A stretch of 7,745 nt of DNA from an uncultured Bacillota bacterium (GTDB lineage Bacteria > Bacillota_I > Bacilli_A > Erysipelotrichales > Erysipelotrichaceae), in contig CAMOMM010000038.1 of NCBI GenBank assembly GCA_946619805.1, positions 1 through 7,745 of the forward strand. Reading direction: 5' to 3'. The stretch's first letter is position 1. Each line of letters begins with the position of its first letter. Shown one piece after another: positions 5,581-7,745 of this stretch. The position numbers and the translations under genes were made by a program. Under the pieces are notes generated by a model, which had not been told where the DNA came from, did not search any database, and saw only the letters and a program-made list of their open reading frames with translations.

Positions 5581-6912
5581 ATGCCAAAGGCTATTACAGA
5601 AAAAGAATTAAAACAGTACTCCGACAATTACAATGGCAGTAAGGAAAGACAGATGGCAACCATGGCTTTTTCCAAATCGGAAATCAACGATGTTTCCTAC
5701 ATCGGTGCCAGCGCAAAGGATGTCAGATTCGACTTCTCCATCAATATTCCTACTCTTCCGGTAACCAATCAGGAAAGAACAGGACGCTGCTGGCTGTTCT
5801 CTGCCACCAACGTCTTAAGAGAACAAATCGCCAGAAAGCTCAATGTTGACAACTTTGAGATTTCCCAGAGCTATCTGGCTTTCTGGGACAAATTTGAAAG
5901 AGCAAACTATTTTCTGGAAAACATCATGGCTACAGCTGATCTTCCGACTGATGACAGAAATGTTGCGTTTATTCTCTCTACCGGCGTGCATGACGGCGGT
6001 CAGTGGGAGATGTTCGCCAATATCGTCAGAAAGTACGGAATCGTGCCGAAAGCTGTTTTCCCTGAAACATATCAGTCTTCACATTCCGCATCAGTAAACC
6101 GCTACCTCAATCAGGCTCTGAAAAGGGAGGCCGCTGTCTTAAGAGACATGATCCATAACGGGGCTACGGAAGAAGAACTTCAGGCCGAAAAGAACAGCAT
6201 GCTTGACAAGGTATATGGCTTCTTATGCTCCTGCTATAACGAGCCTGTCAGCAGCTTTGATCTGGAATATACTGATAAGGATAAGAAGTATCACATTGAA
6301 AAAGGCCTGACACCGCAGAAATTCCGTGAAGAGTATGTCGGTGATCTGCTGGATAAGACCGTATCAGTCATCAACGCTCCGACAAAGGACAAGCAGTTCC
6401 ATAAGACTTACACGATCCGCTATCTGACCAATGTTGTCGGTGGTCACGATGTTGTACATCTGAATCTGACAATGGAAGAAATGAAAGCTGCCATCATTGC
6501 TCAGTTAAGCGCCGGCAAGGTCGTCTGGTTCGGTTCCGATGTCGGACATGACGGCGACAGAAAGAACGGTATCTGGGATGACAAAGCCTTCAATGTATCC
6601 CTGATGAGCGGACTTGATCTTGACATAAGCAAGGAAAACGGTCTGGATTACGGTTTCTCCGCCATGAATCACGCCATGGTTATTACCGGAGTGAATCTGG
6701 AAAACGGCATTCCGACAAAGTGGAAGATCGAAAACAGCTGGGGTAATGAAGCCGGTAATAAGGGTTATTATGTCTGCTCAGACAGCTGGTTTGACAAATA
6801 TGTCTATCAGGCAGCCATTGAGGAAGAATATCTGGGTGAACTGGCAGCCCTGGCCAAACAGGAACCGATCATGCTGGAAGCCTGGGACCCGATGGGAACA
6901 TTAGCTGACTGA
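5581..6912 (+). CDS. pepC: Aminopeptidase C (bleomycin hydrolase family, C1B)
   Basis: This is a cytoplasmic papain-fold cysteine aminopeptidase that removes N-terminal residues from peptides, part of intracellular peptide use. At 443 residues it is full length (Lactococcus PepC is about 436). The oxyanion Gln64 and nucleophile Cys70 lie in NQERTGRCWLFSA (63-75). The catalytic His364 is in MNHAMVITG, and Asn385 is in KIENSWGNE. The middle region (about 150-290) carries the helical insertion typical of the family, with VHDGGQWEM at 136-144 near its start. The C-terminal WDPMGTLAD matches the family tail that reaches into the active-site cleft of the hexamer and limits cutting to aminopeptidase activity. 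No signal peptide is seen. The start is well supported: AAGGAGG at 5567-5573 lies seven bases before the ATG. The gene stands alone between two terminators and is probably transcribed from its own promoter. No key residue is missing. Confidence 0.96.
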   Translation: MPKAITEKELKQYSDNYNGSKERQMATMAFSKSEINDVSYIGASAKDVRFDFSINIPTLPVTNQERTGRCWLFSATNVLREQIARKLNVDNFEISQSYLAFWDKFERANYFLENIMATADLPTDDRNVAFILSTGVHDGGQWEMFANIVRKYGIVPKAVFPETYQSSHSASVNRYLNQALKREAAVLRDMIHNGATEEELQAEKNSMLDKVYGFLCSCYNEPVSSFDLEYTDKDKKYHIEKGLTPQKFREEYVGDLLDKTVSVINAPTKDKQFHKTYTIRYLTNVVGGHDVVHLNLTMEEMKAAIIAQLSAGKVVWFGSDVGHDGDRKNGIWDDKAFNVSLMSGLDLDISKENGLDYGFSAMNHAMVITGVNLENGIPTKWKIENSWGNEAGNKGYYVCSDSWFDKYVYQAAIEEEYLGELAALAKQEPIMLEAWDPMGTLAD

Positions 6913-6941
6913 TAAGCTGTAAAAATCATAAACAATAGAAA

Positions 6942-6969
6942 AAAGAAGCGGTCTGATGATCGCTTCTTT
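6942..6969. terminator. Bidirectional terminator between convergent genes
   Basis: AAAGAAGCG (6942-6950) and CGCTTCTTT (6961-6969) form a perfect 9-bp stem with a 10-base loop. Read from the minus strand it is followed by a run of six T (complement of 6939-6944, partly paired), a good U-tract for the membrane-protein gene. In the plus direction the paired TTT is followed by CTGTAGTG and then six T (6978-6983), a weaker but usable tail for pepC. Confidence 0.82.
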
Positions 6970-6991
6970 CTGTAGTGTTTTTTCAAAAAAG

Positions 6992-7570
6992 TTATTCCGG
7001 AAGGTACATCGTCATTGAGACCCCGGTATCCTTTACTCGTAAGGATTCAGGCATTCTGGAAGTCAGAATGGCAACATATATATCGCCGGCAGCCCCGGAG
7101 ATGTTTCCTATCTGCCAGAAGTAAATGACCCAGAACCATGACGGTATCAGTATATTCAGGATCAGAAAGATGATTCCCCAGATTACCACCGGGGCCAGGG
7201 CTATCCTGAGATAGCTGTAGCGGTCAAAGTAATCCTGCAAGCTGCCGGCAAAGGCATAAAGACCGGTGAAACCGTATCTGACTTCCTTGCCGCCGAAATG
7301 CTTCATAGCCATTCCATGGGTAAATTCGTGCAGAATGATATAGACAATATAACCCACACAGAGAATGACGCATTTGATGATAAACAGTTTCAGATCACCG
7401 TCTGATTCAATGTCGATGTTAAGAGGGTGGATCGCAAATCCCAGTGCCCGTGTGATTACTGTCAATGCTAATGCCAGACCATTGACCTTAAGGGCTGTTT
7501 TCTTGTCTTTCTGCAGGTCTATTTCCCTGATGATTTTATAGTTTTCCGGTAACTGCTGTATTGCGTGCAT
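6992..7570 (-). CDS. Membrane zinc-metallopeptidase-like protein (DUF3267 type)
   Basis: This is a 192-residue integral membrane protein that I assign to the DUF3267 family of putative zincins; the physiological substrate is unknown. About four hydrophobic segments are visible: residues 28-48, 62-80, 120-143 and 145-160. The second ends directly in HEFTHG (81-86), a HExxH zinc-binding motif at the membrane face, as in other membrane-embedded metalloproteases. A later conserved-looking stretch, NISGAAGDIYVA (156-167), includes Asp163, which could be the third metal ligand (inference). The tail LRVKDTGVSMTMYLPE resembles the DUF3267 C-terminus. The start is clear: AAGGAGG at 7579-7585 (minus strand) is eight bases upstream of the ATG, and this site overlaps the stop codon of the preceding VOC gene, so the two are co-transcribed and probably translationally coupled. 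Transcription ends at the shared hairpin at 6942-6969. Peptidase activity is plausible but unproven. Confidence 0.78.
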   Translation of the reverse strand: MHAIQQLPENYKIIREIDLQKDKKTALKVNGLALALTVITRALGFAIHPLNIDIESDGDLKLFIIKCVILCVGYIVYIILHEFTHGMAMKHFGGKEVRYGFTGLYAFAGSLQDYFDRYSYLRIALAPVVIWGIIFLILNILIPSWFWVIYFWQIGNISGAAGDIYVAILTSRMPESLRVKDTGVSMTMYLPE

Positions 7571-7578
7571 GTATGATT

Positions 7579-7586
7579 CCTCCTTA
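7579..7586 (-). promoter_or_regulatory. Stop codon/ribosome-binding site overlap (TAAGGAGG)
   Basis: On the minus strand the TAA stop of the VOC gene (7586-7584) runs directly into the GGAGG of the next gene's ribosome-binding site, giving TAAGGAGG. A ribosome terminating on the first gene is placed on the initiation signal of the second, which favours coupled expression. Confidence 0.75.
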
Positions 7587-7745
7587 GATCAATGCTGTAT
7601 GCTGGATCTCTACCAGATAGCCATCCGGATCCAGGATAAAGAAAGAGAAGACCGGAAAGACAGGATGATGAGCCGGCTGGCGGTAGATGTTGCAGACCTT
7701 ACTTAACTGACTGTAAATCTCCAATACTTCTTCATCACTGTCCAG
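7584..7745 (-). CDS. VOC (glyoxalase/bleomycin-resistance fold) protein, C-terminal fragment
   Basis: The reverse strand is open from the window edge to TAA at 7586-7584 and encodes the last 53 residues of a protein whose start lies outside the window. The end of the fragment, FSFFILDPDGYLVEIQ, is the characteristic last strand of the vicinal oxygen chelate fold, where the Glu of the VEI segment is normally a metal ligand. The fragment also holds a helix of the type SDEEVLEIYSQLSK and then a segment with HHPVFPVFSFF. VOC proteins include glyoxalase I, dioxygenases and drug-binding proteins, and the fragment does not allow a choice among them. It is the upstream partner of the DUF3267-type membrane gene in a minus-strand operon. 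Confidence 0.75.
   Translation of the reverse strand: MDSDEEVLEIYSQLSKVCNIYRQPAHHPVFPVFSFFILDPDGYLVEIQHTALI

Noticed and set aside
1..7745. CRISPR array, insertion sequence, phage or defence island
   Set aside because: No direct repeats with spacers, no terminal inverted repeats with a transposase, and no phage or defence domains are visible. The genes are housekeeping or competence families with uniform base composition.

Overview
The window is an ordinary-looking chromosomal segment from a low-to-moderate-GC Firmicute. The gene order udk–greA–comEA–comEC–holA, the strong AGGAGG-type ribosome-binding sites and the divergent, compact competence proteins suggest a host-associated member of the Erysipelotrichia or a near relative. 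This is an inference from gene content and style, not a database match. I see no mobile element, CRISPR array, tRNA or rRNA.

Bases 1-5483, all on the + strand, look like one long operon or a set of overlapping transcription units. It holds the 3' half of udk (uridine kinase), greA (transcript-cleavage factor), comEA and comEC (DNA receptor and inner-membrane DNA channel for transformation), holA (delta subunit of the DNA polymerase III clamp loader) and a single-chain iron-sulphur L-serine dehydratase. A clean intrinsic terminator at 5488-5511 closes the unit. Bases 5581-6912 hold pepC (bleomycin-hydrolase-type aminopeptidase C) with its own likely promoter. A shared hairpin at 6942-6969 separates it from two convergent minus-strand genes: a four-helix membrane protein with a zinc-peptidase HExxH motif (DUF3267 type), and the 3' end of a VOC/glyoxalase-fold gene cut by the window edge. 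No gap without a gene exceeds 100 bases.

The most interesting structure is regulatory. The comEA-comEC junction has two consecutive perfect stem-loops. The first buries the only plausible standard start codon (GTG) of comEC. The second has the form of an intrinsic terminator and lies inside the first codons of comEC. Further down, an extended -10 promoter sits directly before holA, so close that its transcript would be nearly leaderless, and its -10 hexamer is exactly flanked by a 6-bp inverted repeat. A coherent hypothesis is that comEC is held down by translational occlusion and attenuation, while the essential holA and the serine dehydratase are rescued by an internal promoter. The proteins themselves belong to known families. 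Oddities include a shortened serine dehydratase without the C-terminal cysteine known from the Legionella enzyme, and a short ComEC with a diverged channel domain.
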